Below are positions 25,487 through 34,855 of a stretch of DNA of 64,000 bases, piece after piece. A program made the position numbers and the translations under genes. The stretch is from Edaphobacter lichenicola (lineage in GTDB: Bacteria > Acidobacteriota > Terriglobia > Terriglobales > Acidobacteriaceae): positions 496,001 through 560,000 of the forward strand of contig NZ_CP073696.1 in NCBI RefSeq assembly GCF_025264645.1, read 5' to 3'. The notes beneath the pieces were generated by a model that saw only the letters and a program-made list of their open reading frames with translations, searched no databases and was not told the DNA's origin. Each line of letters opens with the position of its first letter. The first letter of the stretch is position 1.

Positions 25487-27103
25487 GTGATGATTGAACA
25501 CCGTACTGACTCTTCAGCCCCTGCCACCGATCTTCGCCCTATCCGCCGCGCATTGCTTTCCGTTACCGATAAGACAGGCTTGGTCGAGTTTGCCCGCGTC
25601 CTGAGCTCCTACGGAGTAGATCTGGTTTCAACCGGAGGAACTGCCCGCGCGTTGCGAGAGGCCGGTCTTCCGGTACGCGATATCAGCGACCTGACGGGGT
25701 TCCCCGAGATGCTCGATGGTCGTGTAAAGACCCTCCATCCAAAGGTTCACGGCGGTATTCTGCACATTCGCAATAACGCGGAGCACGTAGCTTCGGTCGC
25801 GGAACACGAGATCGAGTCCATCGATATGGTCGTTGTGAACCTGTACGCGTTTGAGAAAACGTCGCAGCGACCCGGCGTAGCATTTGCGGATGTCATCGAG
25901 AATATTGATATTGGCGGTCCCTCTATGGTGCGTTCGGCAGCCAAGAACTTCGCGGACGTCGCGATTGTCACCTCTGCCGCGGATTATTCTTTACTCGCGG
26001 AAGAATTGGCTGCAAACTCCGGTAGCCTAAGCCATTCGACGCGTTGGCGGCTTGCCAAAGCTGCGTTTGCGGTTACGGCTGCTTACGATGCTGGGATCGC
26101 GACGGCATTAGAGAGTATTGAAACTCCTAGTGGTGCGGCTGTCTTTTCACAAGAAAATTTGCCGACGACGATCCGAGTCATCGATCCGCTGTCTAAGACC
26201 TTACGTTATGGTGAGAACCCTCACCAGAAAGCTGCCTTATACACGGACGGGAGCGGTAAAGGTGTAGCGAATGCAAAGCAGCTTCAAGGTAAAGAACTCA
26301 GCTACAACAATATTGTGGATCTGGATGCGTGCTGGGAGCTCGTGAGTGAGTTTGATGAGCCAGCCGCGGTGATCATCAAGCACACCAATCCGTGTGGAGC
26401 TTCAACGGGGGCAACCATGGTTGAGGCATATCGACGTGCGCTCGAGGCCGATCCGGTGTCGGCATTTGGTGGGGTTATCGGCATCAATCGCGAGGTGGAC
26501 GCTCCCGCAGCTGAAGAGATTGCCAAACTTTTTGTTGAGGCAATTGTTGCGCCATCGTTTACCCCAGAAGCTCTTGAGCGTTTCTCCACTAAGAAAAACC
26601 TACGACTCATTGAGATTTTGCCAGCCGATAGCCACCGTGTCCTCAAACAGGTTTCGGGCGGCTTGCTGGTTCAGGACGCTGACCGGCTTCGTCTATCGGA
26701 GGCGGAGCTTCAAGTGGTCTCCAAACGTAAGCCCAGTGCGGAAGAGTTGCGCGCTCTGCTTTTCGCCTGGCGGGTCTGTAAACATGTCAAATCAAACGCG
26801 ATCGTCTATGCGCGCTTCAATGAGGGGCACGGCCAGACGGTGGGAGTTGGAGCCGGTCAGATGAGTCGTGTCGACGCGGCTAGATTCGGTGCAATGAAGG
26901 CAGTCCTTCCGCTCGAAGGTTCAGTTGCTGCCTCGGACGCCTTTTTTCCATTCGCGGACGGCCTTGAAACAGTCGCTCGGGCAGGTGCTACTGCAGTGAT
27001 TCAGCCAGGGGGGTCGATGCGCGATGCCGAGGTAATAGAGGCCGCCGATCGGCTGGGCGTGGCGATGGTTTTTACAGGCGTAAGGCACTTTCGGCATGGA
27101 TAA
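25487..27103 (+). CDS. purH: Bifunctional AICAR transformylase / IMP cyclohydrolase
   Basis: PurH carries out the last two steps of IMP synthesis. The 538-residue protein has the N-terminal MGS-like IMP cyclohydrolase domain (about 18-150: [50 protein letters not shown]). The larger AICAR transformylase domain follows, with its Lys-His catalytic pair in [11 protein letters not shown] and the [13 protein letters not shown] motif. GTG 25487 and ATG 25490 overlap as alternative starts. It begins 42 bases after pyrD, so the two may be cotranscribed. Confidence 0.96.
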   Translation: MMIEHRTDSSAPATDLRPIRRALLSVTDKTGLVEFARVLSSYGVDLVSTGGTARALREAGLPVRDISDLTGFPEMLDGRVKTLHPKVHGGILHIRNNAEHVASVAEHEIESIDMVVVNLYAFEKTSQRPGVAFADVIENIDIGGPSMVRSAAKNFADVAIVTSAADYSLLAEELAANSGSLSHSTRWRLAKAAFAVTAAYDAGIATALESIETPSGAAVFSQENLPTTIRVIDPLSKTLRYGENPHQKAALYTDGSGKGVANAKQLQGKELSYNNIVDLDACWELVSEFDEPAAVIIKHTNPCGASTGATMVEAYRRALEADPVSAFGGVIGINREVDAPAAEEIAKLFVEAIVAPSFTPEALERFSTKKNLRLIEILPADSHRVLKQVSGGLLVQDADRLRLSEAELQVVSKRKPSAEELRALLFAWRVCKHVKSNAIVYARFNEGHGQTVGVGAGQMSRVDAARFGAMKAVLPLEGSVAASDAFFPFADGLETVARAGATAVIQPGGSMRDAEVIEAADRLGVAMVFTGVRHFRHG

Positions 27104-27129
27104 TACTGCGATTTTAAGGAAATGATGGA

Positions 27130-27135
27130 TATAAT
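27130..27135 (+). promoter_or_regulatory. Possible -10 box (TATAAT) for the TPR gene
   Basis: A perfect TATAAT occurs in the 155-base gap upstream of the TPR gene. No good TTGACA-like hexamer lies 16-18 bases before it. If used, it would give a leader of about 117 bases in which I see no convincing structure. Confidence 0.3.
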
Positions 27136-27258
27136 CACCGCCATGCTGTGCAAACGGCCTGTCTATGCTACCTGCATCCAAAGTGCGGATGGCGTCGTCT
27201 AACCAACGTCTAGTGGTAACGATCTGCTTCGATTCCGTAGGCACCAGGAAACTACATC

Positions 27259-29349
27259 ATGACTTTGCTTTTGCGTGCCTCTTCCCTCCGTCATCTTCGT
27301 CTTTTGCCCGCCACTGCATTGCTATTTGCTGCGCACACGATGCTGGGTCAGGCCTCTGCGGCCTCCAAAAGTACGATTACACCGACGGGGGCGCCCGACA
27401 GAGCATCCTCTTACTATCACTATGGCTTGGCGCGGCTGTATGAAGATATGGCGGTCAATGCAGGACGGTCGGATTACGCGACGCAGGCAGTTGAGCAGTA
27501 CAAACTTGCCCTGGATGCCGATCCAAACTCCCGATTGCTTCAAGATGGCTTGGCTGACCTCTACTTCAAGATCGGGCGTATTCGTGAGGCAGTTACCGCT
27601 GCTCAGGACCAGGTAAGCAAGAATCCCGACGATATTGAAGCGCATACGTTGCTGGGCAAAGTGTATCTGCGTTCGCTCGGGGATATGCAAAGTCCACAAT
27701 CCGGCCAAATGCTTCAGTTGGCAATAACCGAGTATGAGAAGCTCGCTCAGCTAAAGCCAAACGATGTGGAAACCCATCTGTTGCTGGGCCAGTTGTATGG
27801 CTTGAACCATGATTCGGCAAAGGCGGAGGCGCAGTTCAAAGCCGCGCAGGGCATCGATTCGAGTTCGGAGGAGGTTGCGCTCAATATGGCTCGTCTCTAC
27901 AGCGAGCAGGGGGACGCGAAACGTGCTGCCGAGGTGCTAAACGCTGTTCCAGTTGACGATCGCTCACCTCGTGTTGAGTTTGCACTTGGTGCTAGCTACG
28001 AGCAACTGAAGAAAAACAAGGATGCTATCGCTGCCTATCGCCGCGCTCTTGATATGGAGCCCGACAACCTGGACACAGAGCGCGGACTTTCCAACGCGCT
28101 GCTTGCAGATGGGCAACTGGATGAGGCTCTGAAGGTGCTGAATGGGATCGTTGCCGCGGAGCCGCAAGATGCTCAGTCCCAGATCCACATCTCCGAGATC
28201 GAGCGACGGCAGGGAAACTACGACGCGGCGCTGAAGACGCTTGATAAGGCCAAGCCGTTGGCTCCCGATTCACTGGAGCTGACCTATAATGAGGCGCTCA
28301 TCTACGATTCGCTTGGCCGCTACGATGACGCGACTGGTGTTCTAACAAAACTGGTTGCAGATTCGGCACATTCCGATGGAAAGTACACTGATGGTGAAAA
28401 GGCGAACCGGTCGATCTTCCTTGATCGTTTGGCCATCATCTATCGCGAGGAAAACAAAACGGCAGAGGCTGTTGCGACCTACAAGCAGTTGACAGCGCTT
28501 GGTGGTGACTACGTCAAGAGCAGCTATCAAGGCCAGATCGACGCTTACCGAGATGCTCATCAGTGGAAAGAAGCTACCTCAGTCGCTGATGAAGCGGCGA
28601 AGGCGATGCCGAATGATCACGCGATCCAGTTGATGTATGCCGGTCAGCTTGCTGATACGGGCAAGGTCGACGAAGGGGTTGCTCTGGCGAATGCTCAGCT
28701 TGCAGCGACGAAAGGTACTTCGGATGAGCGTGACTCACATCTTGCGTTGGCGCAGATTTATACCCGGCTGAAGCGCTGGCAGGACGCGACTGCCGAGCTG
28801 AACAGCGCTGAGGCGTTGGCCACGAAGCCGGATGAGAAGCTTTATGTCGCGTTTCTGAGAGGCTCGCTTTACGACAGGCAGAAGCAGTACGATCTTGCGG
28901 AGGCTGAGTTTCGTAAAGCCCTTGTCATTGATCCTCAGAATGCGACGATCCTCAATTACCTCGGATACATGCTTGCGGATCGTGGTGTTCGACTCCCCGA
29001 AGCGCTCGTTTTGATCCGCAAAGCTGTGGATCTCGATCCGCAGAACGGCGCATTTCTGGACTCGCTTGGATGGGTCTACTACAAGTCTGGTCAGTACGCT
29101 CTGGCTGAAGAAAATCTCCGTAAGGCGAACGAGCGGATCAATACCGATCCAACCGTTCACGATCATCTTGGCGAGGTCTATGAGAAGACCGGGAACCTCA
29201 AGATGGCTGTGGCTCAGTGGGAGCGTTCGATGACTGAATATGCTCACTCGCTTCCTGCCGATGCTGATCCTGCGGATGTTGCCAAGGTTCAGCACAAGCT
29301 GGAAAACGCTCGCGTCAAACTAGCTAAGGCCACCACTACGGTCAAATAG
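27259..29349 (+). CDS. Secreted or periplasmic TPR-repeat protein
   Basis: A 696-residue protein with a signal peptide (about 1-33, ending ...MLGQASA). Almost the whole mature chain is tetratricopeptide repeats, at least ten of them, for example EAHTLLGKVYLRSL, DVETHLLLGQLYGLNHDSAKAEAQFKAA, ALGASYEQLKKNKDAIAAYRRALDMEPDN and ILNYLGYMLADRGVRLPEALVLIRKAVDLDPQN. TPR arrays are protein-docking scaffolds; the last repeats resemble those of envelope-assembly proteins of the BepA/PilF class, but there is no enzyme domain. ATG 27259 has AGGAA 10 bases upstream. Confidence 0.9.
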   Translation: MTLLLRASSLRHLRLLPATALLFAAHTMLGQASAASKSTITPTGAPDRASSYYHYGLARLYEDMAVNAGRSDYATQAVEQYKLALDADPNSRLLQDGLADLYFKIGRIREAVTAAQDQVSKNPDDIEAHTLLGKVYLRSLGDMQSPQSGQMLQLAITEYEKLAQLKPNDVETHLLLGQLYGLNHDSAKAEAQFKAAQGIDSSSEEVALNMARLYSEQGDAKRAAEVLNAVPVDDRSPRVEFALGASYEQLKKNKDAIAAYRRALDMEPDNLDTERGLSNALLADGQLDEALKVLNGIVAAEPQDAQSQIHISEIERRQGNYDAALKTLDKAKPLAPDSLELTYNEALIYDSLGRYDDATGVLTKLVADSAHSDGKYTDGEKANRSIFLDRLAIIYREENKTAEAVATYKQLTALGGDYVKSSYQGQIDAYRDAHQWKEATSVADEAAKAMPNDHAIQLMYAGQLADTGKVDEGVALANAQLAATKGTSDERDSHLALAQIYTRLKRWQDATAELNSAEALATKPDEKLYVAFLRGSLYDRQKQYDLAEAEFRKALVIDPQNATILNYLGYMLADRGVRLPEALVLIRKAVDLDPQNGAFLDSLGWVYYKSGQYALAEENLRKANERINTDPTVHDHLGEVYEKTGNLKMAVAQWERSMTEYAHSLPADADPADVAKVQHKLENARVKLAKATTTVK

Positions 29350-29417
29350 AGATAGTCAATCACTAACACTAAGGTAGACATCGGTTCTGGTGTCTGCCAT
29401 TACACTTGAAGTTGACT

Positions 29418-30560
29418 ATGGCTTTCGACCTTCATCGCTGCGCGGTCGTCGCTGATCCCGACGATCTGCTTCTGACTCGTGTGTATCCTGCTCCCTTTCG
29501 ACCGTCACGGACTCCGTTCCAGCGGGATCGTGAGCGCATCGTGCAGGCGCGGGCCTTCCGGCGGCTTGCGGGCAAGACGCAGGTGTTCACGAGCCGGGCT
29601 TCCGACCACTTTCGTAGCAGGCTCACGCACACCATTGAGGTAGCGCAGATCGCTCGTGCGGCTGCGGCTGCGCTCGGCTTGCATGAGGATCTGGCCGAGA
29701 CGCTGGCGTTGGTTCATGACATCGGTCATCCGCCATTTGGGCACGCTGGAGAGCGTGCGCTGGACCGCGCGCTGAAGCGTCACGGACGCGGATTCGACCA
29801 TAACATTCATGCGCTGCGAATCGTCGAGCACTTTGAGCAACGCTATGCAGCGCATCGCGGGCTGAATCTTACGCTTGGCGTTCGCGAGGGCATCATCAAA
29901 CACTCTCGCGACTACAACGTTGAGAAGCATCCTGATCTCGCAGAGTATCTTCTGGACGAGCGGCCTCCGCTCGAGGCGCAGTTGATCGATCTGGCGGATG
30001 AGATCGCTTATCTTACTGCGGATCTCGACGATGGAGTTGAGTCTGGTCTGCTCGAGATCCGTCACATCTGCGAGCATGTGGACATCGTTGCGCGGTGCTA
30101 CAAGATGGTCGAGCGAGAACATGCTGGTGTCGATGAAAAGTTCCTCTTCAATGAGGCGCTGCAACTGATGCAGAACGTTCTCACCGACGATTTGATTGGA
30201 AATACTGCACGCAATACGCAGGCGATTGGGGCGGAGTCGCTTGCGGATATTCGCAGACATCCCACCCGGCTAGCGCTCTTTTCGCCGCAGGTGGAGGCGG
30301 AGCGTCTGCAGGAGAAACGATATTTGTACGACACGCTTTACACCTGTCCGGCTCTGGAGCACGAGCACGATAAGGCGGAAGAGGTCGTTACGGCCCTCTT
30401 CGACTACTGGATCAATGATCCTGAGGAGCTGCCGACCGGCCACTTCGACGAGGTCGAGAAGGAAGGGCTCGCTCGGGTCGTTGCTGACTACATTGCGGGC
30501 ATGACCGACAGCTTTATTCTTCTGCAGTACGCTCAGATCAAGCGGGCTGTCCGTCGCTGA
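29418..30560 (+). CDS. dgt: dGTP triphosphohydrolase-family HD enzyme
   Basis: A 380-residue HD-domain deoxynucleotide triphosphohydrolase that hydrolyses dNTPs to deoxynucleosides and triphosphate. The ordered motifs are visible: FRRLAGKTQVF, the metal-binding His in RSRLTHTIEVAQIAR, the HD pair in LALVHDIGHPPFGHAGE, DHNIHALRIVEH and the last Asp in DLADEIAYLTADLDDG. The sequence matches the shorter bacterial dGTPase-like proteins rather than the 505-residue E. coli Dgt. ATG 29418 (MAFDLHRC) is preferred over the upstream TTG at 29406. Confidence 0.92.
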   Translation: MAFDLHRCAVVADPDDLLLTRVYPAPFRPSRTPFQRDRERIVQARAFRRLAGKTQVFTSRASDHFRSRLTHTIEVAQIARAAAAALGLHEDLAETLALVHDIGHPPFGHAGERALDRALKRHGRGFDHNIHALRIVEHFEQRYAAHRGLNLTLGVREGIIKHSRDYNVEKHPDLAEYLLDERPPLEAQLIDLADEIAYLTADLDDGVESGLLEIRHICEHVDIVARCYKMVEREHAGVDEKFLFNEALQLMQNVLTDDLIGNTARNTQAIGAESLADIRRHPTRLALFSPQVEAERLQEKRYLYDTLYTCPALEHEHDKAEEVVTALFDYWINDPEELPTGHFDEVEKEGLARVVADYIAGMTDSFILLQYAQIKRAVRR

Positions 30561-30579
30561 CAGTCCCCCCTGACTAATA

Positions 30580-30615
30580 AAAGTGCACGGTCCTTTTTGA
30601 AAAGCTGTACACTTT
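30580..30615. other. Stem-loop between dgt and the DUF4126 gene
   Basis: Arms AAAGTGCAC (30580-30588) and GTACACTTT (30607-30615) pair in 8 of 9 positions around a loop that itself forms CTTTT-TG-AAAAG. It ends 7 bases before the DUF4126 start codon. It may end the dgt transcript or fold over the next gene's start region; no T-run follows. Confidence 0.35.
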
Positions 30616-30622
30616 CAGCCAA

Positions 30623-31252
30623 ATGAGCTTCAGTCCGGCGAACATCACGGCACTTGTCGTTGCTGCCAGCTTTGCGGCAGGCCTGAATATCTATGCCACT
30701 GTCCTGACGCTTGGGCTTCTTGCGCGGACACAGTGGGTGGTGCTGCCTCCCGGCCTCGACTCGCTGGGCCATACCTGGGTTCTGGTTGTGTGCGGGATCA
30801 TGTTCGCGATCGAGTTCGTTGCCGATAAGATTCCCGGCTTCGACGTGATCTGGAACGCGCTCCACACGGTGGTTCGTATTCCTCTCGCTGCGTTGGTCGC
30901 GTATCACGCCAGCTCGCAGTTGTCGCCACAGATGCAGGTGCTGGCGACGGCGATTGGCGCGGGCGTCGCATTGGCCGCGCATGGGTCAAAGACTGCGCTA
31001 CGCGCTGCCGTGACGCCGAGTCCGGAGCCGGTCTCCAATATTGCATTGAGTACGACGGAGGATGCGGCGGCGATTGGGCTGACGTGGTTCGCGACTCACC
31101 ACCCGATGGTTGCTGCCTCGATTGCAGTGATCTGTCTGGTAGCGGCGGTATTTGCTGCTCGTGCGTTGCTTCGGGCGATACAGAGGCCCCTGCGATGGCT
31201 ACTCGGTACGGATCTGGAGGAGACGAAGGCTACGATTAAGCCGACGCCTTGA
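30623..31252 (+). CDS. DUF4126 family membrane protein
   Basis: A 209-residue protein with about four to five hydrophobic segments. The N-terminal ASFAAGLNIYATVLTLGLLARTQWVVLPPGLDSLGHTWVL and the following EFVADKIPGFDVIWNALHTVVRIPLAALVAY are the DUF4126 signature. The function of the family is unknown. The ATG at 30623 has no clear ribosome binding site. The stop codon lies only 18 bases before the G/C hairpin of the dispersed element at 31271. Confidence 0.82.
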   Translation: MSFSPANITALVVAASFAAGLNIYATVLTLGLLARTQWVVLPPGLDSLGHTWVLVVCGIMFAIEFVADKIPGFDVIWNALHTVVRIPLAALVAYHASSQLSPQMQVLATAIGAGVALAAHGSKTALRAAVTPSPEPVSNIALSTTEDAAAIGLTWFATHHPMVAASIAVICLVAAVFAARALLRAIQRPLRWLLGTDLEETKATIKPTP

Positions 31253-31270
31253 GCGGAACTGTCACGAACA

Positions 31271-31397
31271 GAGGGGGGTGGCCCCCCGGGTATCTACGTT
31301 AACTCCCCCATGTGCAATAACTTGCTAAAATCGCTCCTTCTAAAAATGTGATTCTAAACGGCTTGCAGGTAAATACTTCTTAATAAAGAGGTTGCGG
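31271..31397 (-). repeat. Dispersed intergenic element A, copy 1
   Basis: The element begins (plus-strand view) with a G6/C6 inverted repeat at 31273-31287 and ends with GTAAAT...AAAGAGGTTGCGG at 31369-31397. That last 29 bases match 20 of 29 positions, without gaps, to 51550-51578, where an equivalent G5/C5 inverted repeat also lies upstream. It fills the gap between the convergent DUF4126 and cupin genes. In minus-strand orientation it follows the cupin stop by 18 bases. Confidence 0.6.
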
Positions 31398-31415
31398 GTA
31401 TGGCGTCACGGAAGG

Positions 31416-31811
31416 TCATGCGTGATATTGAGCATCTGTAACCTGTTCCATCCAGTCAACGACTTTGCCATCAAGATTTTCCTGAACGGCGATGTGCGTC
31501 ATGGCAGTGGTTGGTGTTGCTCCATGCCAATGCTTTTCGCCGGGTGAGAACCAAACGACATCTCCGGGGCGGATCTCTTCAACTGGTTCGCCCTCGCGCT
31601 GTGCCCAGCCTAAGCCAGCGGTGACGATCAAGGTCTGGCCGAGCGGGTGCGTGTGCCACGCCGTTCGAGCGCCGGGCTCGAAGGTAACGCTGGCACCCTG
31701 GACGAGCGCCGGATCTGGAGCCTGGAAGAGCGGATCGATCCGTACCATGCCCGTGAACCAATCGGCGGAGCCTTTGACTGAGGGTTGTGAGCCGCAACGT
31801 TTAATCTGCAT
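31416..31811 (-). CDS. Small cupin-domain protein
   Basis: A 131-residue single cupin. Cupin motif 1 is [30 protein letters not shown] and motif 2 is [26 protein letters not shown]; the histidines of the HTH and HWH segments are the expected metal ligands. Such proteins are annotated as carboxymuconolactone-decarboxylase-like or quercetin-dioxygenase-like cupins; the substrate is unknown. The start ATG lies only 6 bases after a perfect TATAAT on the minus strand, so the mRNA may be leaderless. The gene is flanked by dispersed element B (promoter side) and element A (end side). Confidence 0.88.
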   Translation of the reverse strand: MQIKRCGSQPSVKGSADWFTGMVRIDPLFQAPDPALVQGASVTFEPGARTAWHTHPLGQTLIVTAGLGWAQREGEPVEEIRPGDVVWFSPGEKHWHGATPTTAMTHIAVQENLDGKVVDWMEQVTDAQYHA

Positions 31812-31817
31812 AGTTCT

Positions 31818-31899
31818 ATTATAGTGAGCGGCCTATAACTCATACGCCAAGCTTATCTCGTTGTTAACGCTTGGGTTGATGCCTTTTGGGGCTTGACAG
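31818..31899 (-). promoter_or_regulatory. Dispersed promoter-like element B, copy 1
   Basis: On the minus strand this reads CTGTCAAGCCCCAAAA, 34 bases, TGGCGTATGAGTT, 12 bases, CTATAAT. The same three blocks with the same 34- and 12-base spacings occur at 51668-51748. TATAAT (complement of 31818-31823) is a consensus -10 box placed immediately before the cupin ATG. The block before it is not a TTGACA-like -35 box. Confidence 0.6.
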
Positions 31900-31987
31900 C
31901 GAGGAACTGCGGTTTTTCGCGGGTCAAATGGCGGAGACTGTTAGGCTGCGGATCTAGGATGGACTTCGGCTAGGTTCAAGAGAGCGG

Positions 31988-32036
31988 TTCGCGCTTCCGC
32001 GCGAATGCCCACATCTCAAAATCGAGATATGGGGCA
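31988..32036. repeat. Two tandem hairpins (REP-like element)
   Basis: First hairpin: TTCGCGC-TTCC-GCGCGAA at 31988-32005, perfect 7-base arms. Second, directly abutting: TGCCCACATCTC (32006-32017) pairs with GAGATATGGGGCA (32024-32036) with one bulge. They lie 45 bases after the stop of the M23 peptidase gene. No T-run follows on either strand, so a plain Rho-independent terminator is unlikely. Confidence 0.55.
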
Positions 32037-32080
32037 CCCGATCCTTGGGAGTTTTTTTGCGGTTTATCAGCGCGCTCCAC

Positions 32081-32971
32081 TCAGCGAAGCTCGGGTAGTT
32101 GGATTTGGAATAGTTTGGCGGGGTCCAGGTAGCTGCCTTGCCAGCGCACTCCCAGATGAAGATGAGGGCCGGTGGCGCGACCGCTGGCGCCGCTCCATGC
32201 GATGAGCTGGCCGCGATGGACCTTTGTGTCGACCTTCACTTCGATCTTCGAGAGATGCATGTAGACGCTCATCAGGCCGAGGCCGTGGTCGATGACGACG
32301 CAGCCTCCCTCGAAGTAGAGGGGCTTCGCGAGGACGACTCGCCCGGAGTTGATGGCGGAGACCGGGGTGCCTGTCTTTGCGTGGTAGTCGAGGCCGCGAT
32401 GCACGCTGGCGAGCTTTCCGTTGAAGATTCGCTGGCTGCCGAAGGAGTCTGACATGGGCGCGACGCGGAGTGGTGGAAGGAAGTTGGAGGTCCACGCTGG
32501 CTTTGGGGAAGAGTGGGCGAAGGCTTTGTCTTTTACGATCTTGTCGGCGGCGATGATCTTCAGGGCGGCGGCGTCGGGCTCGACAAATTTGTCCGGTACG
32601 GTGAGAGGCACTTTTTCGTAGGGAGCTTCTGTTATGTCGAGTTCCTGATGAAGCGTTCGGTGCGTCGATTGGGTGGGATCGATTTCGATTGCGAGTGGAT
32701 AGTGCCCTGGGATCGTCTCGATGTCGACTCCTGCGAGCGAAGACCAGGTTCGATGATCGGCGTTTGGAAAGAACACGATCGGATGATCTTGCCATGTGCC
32801 TGTGACCAGAGATGCTTTGTTATGCAGCGCAACGGTGAGTAGGAAGGGCGATCCGTTTTGCAAGGCTGCAGGCGTGATGACGATCGAGTCTTGACTGACT
32901 GGATCGGAGGATTGAACCGAAGGGGCTGCGAAGAGTGCTGCTGTGGCGAGAGCGAGGATGCGCAGGATCAT
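32081..32971 (-). CDS. Secreted M23 (LytM) family metallopeptidase
   Basis: A 296-residue protein with a signal peptide (MILRILALATAALFAAPSVQS), an N-terminal beta-rich domain (about 30-130) and a C-terminal LytM domain. The zinc and catalytic residues are visible: HRGLDY (His and Asp ligands), YMHLSK and GPHLHLGV. M23 enzymes cleave peptidoglycan cross-links or act as regulators of amidases; the complete HxxxD/HxH set suggests an active enzyme. Confidence 0.92.
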   Translation of the reverse strand: MILRILALATAALFAAPSVQSSDPVSQDSIVITPAALQNGSPFLLTVALHNKASLVTGTWQDHPIVFFPNADHRTWSSLAGVDIETIPGHYPLAIEIDPTQSTHRTLHQELDITEAPYEKVPLTVPDKFVEPDAAALKIIAADKIVKDKAFAHSSPKPAWTSNFLPPLRVAPMSDSFGSQRIFNGKLASVHRGLDYHAKTGTPVSAINSGRVVLAKPLYFEGGCVVIDHGLGLMSVYMHLSKIEVKVDTKVHRGQLIAWSGASGRATGPHLHLGVRWQGSYLDPAKLFQIQLPELR

Positions 32972-33115
32972 GAGAACTGAAGTCTAAGGTAGAACTCGGG
33001 CGTTTGATGAAGTAATTGCTGTTGATCTGTTGGAGCGAATGGGTGGCGAGAGGCGAAGCACTGCGATGCGGTGATATTCTAGCCAAAATCAGTACGAATG
33101 AGGCCTCCCCTTTTC

Positions 33116-34807
33116 ATGTCTAACGCTGGCAATCCTGATATCGAATCCTCTCTTGAATCCGCTGAGTCTACCGAATCTTTCGACACGATTCTTACGCAGT
33201 ATGAACAGACTCATTCGCGTCGGTCCGGTGAGGGTGGCAAGCAGATATCGGGGACTGTTGTGTCGGTTACTGCTGATTCGGTGATCGTCGATATTGGGTA
33301 TAAGACTGAGGGTGTGTTGCCGCTTGCGCCGTTTCAGGCTGCTGGTGAGGCTGTGGAGCCTGGCACTAAGTTGCTGGTGTCGGTGAAGGGGCGCAACGAA
33401 GAGGGGTACTACGAGCTTTCGCGGTTGCGGGTGGAGCAGCCGAAGGACTGGAGCGCGCTGGAGAAGGCGTTTGAGGATAAGGCGGTGATCGTTGGGACGG
33501 TCACGGGCGTGGTGAAGGGCGGCTTGACGGTGGATGTTGGGGTGCGTGCGTTTATGCCGGGTTCGCGGAGTGGAGCGCGTGACGCGGCTGAGATGGAGAA
33601 GCTGGTTGGGCAGGAGATTCGCTGCCGGATCATCAAGCTGGATGCGGCGGAGGAGGATATCGTCGTTGACCGCCGCGCGGTTGCGGAGGAGGAAGACCGC
33701 TCCACCAAGGAACGTCGCTATGCGGAGATTCAAGAGGGCGATGTGGTCTCGGGTACGGTGCGGAGCCTTACGGACTATGGGGCGTTTGTCGATATTGGTG
33801 GCGTGGATGGGTTGTTGCATATCAGCGATATTGCATGGAGCCGCGTGGAGAAGCCGGCGGATGTGTTGACGGTGGGGCAGCAGATTGAAGCGAAGGTGTT
33901 GAAGGTGGAGGCCGCGGGGAAGAGGATCTCGTTGGGGATGAAGCAGCTTTTGCCGCACCCATGGGATGCGGTGGCAGGGAAGTATATGACCGGGGAGCGC
34001 GTGCGTGGCACGGTGAGTCGGGTGACTGATTTTGGTGCGTTCATTGAACTGGAGCCGGGAGTGGAGGGGATGGTTCATATCTCGGAGATGTCGTGGGCGA
34101 AGAAGGTTAGGAAGCCCGGCGATATGGTGAAGCACGGCGATGTGGTTGAGGTAATGATTCTTGGCGTGAATGTTGAGGAACGGAGGATGTCGCTTGGGCT
34201 GAAGCAGACGCTGGGTGATCCGTGGGTTGAGGCGGCGGAGAGATTTACGGCGGGTTCGCAGGTGGAGGGGCCGGTTGTGAGCTTTACGAAGTTTGGCGCG
34301 TTCGTGCAACTGGCGGAGGGCGTTGAAGGGATGATCCATGTGAGCGAGATCAGCGCTGAGAAGCGGATTGAACGGCCTCAGGATGTATTGCGTGTGGGAC
34401 AGGTGGTGAAGGCGAAGGTGCTGGAGTTCGATAAAGAGAAGCGGCAGCTGAAGTTGAGTATGAAGCAGTTGGTGCCGACGGGGCTGGACGACTACATCGC
34501 TGAGCATGCGCAAGGGGATTTGGTTTCGGGGCGCTTGATCGATATCTCGGAAGGGCATGGGACGGTGGAACTGGGCGAGGGGATTCGGGCGCGGGGACGG
34601 CTGGTGGTGGAGGCTGTGGCGCCAGAGGAAGCGAAGGCGACGGCTGTGGATTTGTCGTCCTTCAGCTCGATGCTGGCGGCTCGTTGGAAGAATGGACCGG
34701 CAGCGAGTGAGGCGAAGGCCGAGCCGGTCCGCGTGGGGCAGATTCGGCGCTTTCGTATTGCGCTGCTCGATCGTGAGGCAAAGAAGATCGAAGTGCAGCT
34801 GGTTTAG
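33116..34807 (+). CDS. rpsA: 30S ribosomal protein S1
   Basis: A 563-residue protein with six S1/OB-fold repeats at about residues 45-110, 125-190, 210-280, 297-366, 382-451 and 467-560, the last one divergent. Repeats 3-5 are the most typical (VVSGTVRSLTDYGAFVDIGGVDGLLHISDIAW, VRGTVSRVTDFGAFIELEPGVEGMVHISEMSW, VEGPVVSFTKFGAFVQLAEGVEGMIHVSEIS). S1 binds mRNA and helps recruit it to the ribosome. The ATG at 33116 (MSNAGNPDIES) is preferred; ATG 33098 would add six residues. The acidic Ser-rich N-terminus is common in acidobacterial-type S1. Confidence 0.92.
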   Translation: MSNAGNPDIESSLESAESTESFDTILTQYEQTHSRRSGEGGKQISGTVVSVTADSVIVDIGYKTEGVLPLAPFQAAGEAVEPGTKLLVSVKGRNEEGYYELSRLRVEQPKDWSALEKAFEDKAVIVGTVTGVVKGGLTVDVGVRAFMPGSRSGARDAAEMEKLVGQEIRCRIIKLDAAEEDIVVDRRAVAEEEDRSTKERRYAEIQEGDVVSGTVRSLTDYGAFVDIGGVDGLLHISDIAWSRVEKPADVLTVGQQIEAKVLKVEAAGKRISLGMKQLLPHPWDAVAGKYMTGERVRGTVSRVTDFGAFIELEPGVEGMVHISEMSWAKKVRKPGDMVKHGDVVEVMILGVNVEERRMSLGLKQTLGDPWVEAAERFTAGSQVEGPVVSFTKFGAFVQLAEGVEGMIHVSEISAEKRIERPQDVLRVGQVVKAKVLEFDKEKRQLKLSMKQLVPTGLDDYIAEHAQGDLVSGRLIDISEGHGTVELGEGIRARGRLVVEAVAPEEAKATAVDLSSFSSMLAARWKNGPAASEAKAEPVRVGQIRRFRIALLDREAKKIEVQLV

Positions 34808-34855
34808 CGGGATAAATAATAAGAATTAATTCTTGATAGCGGGATGGCATGTAAG

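Noticed and set aside
33089..34558. 489-residue frame on the minus strand opposite rpsA
   Set aside because: Arg/His/Leu-rich antisense shadow of the S1 repeats.
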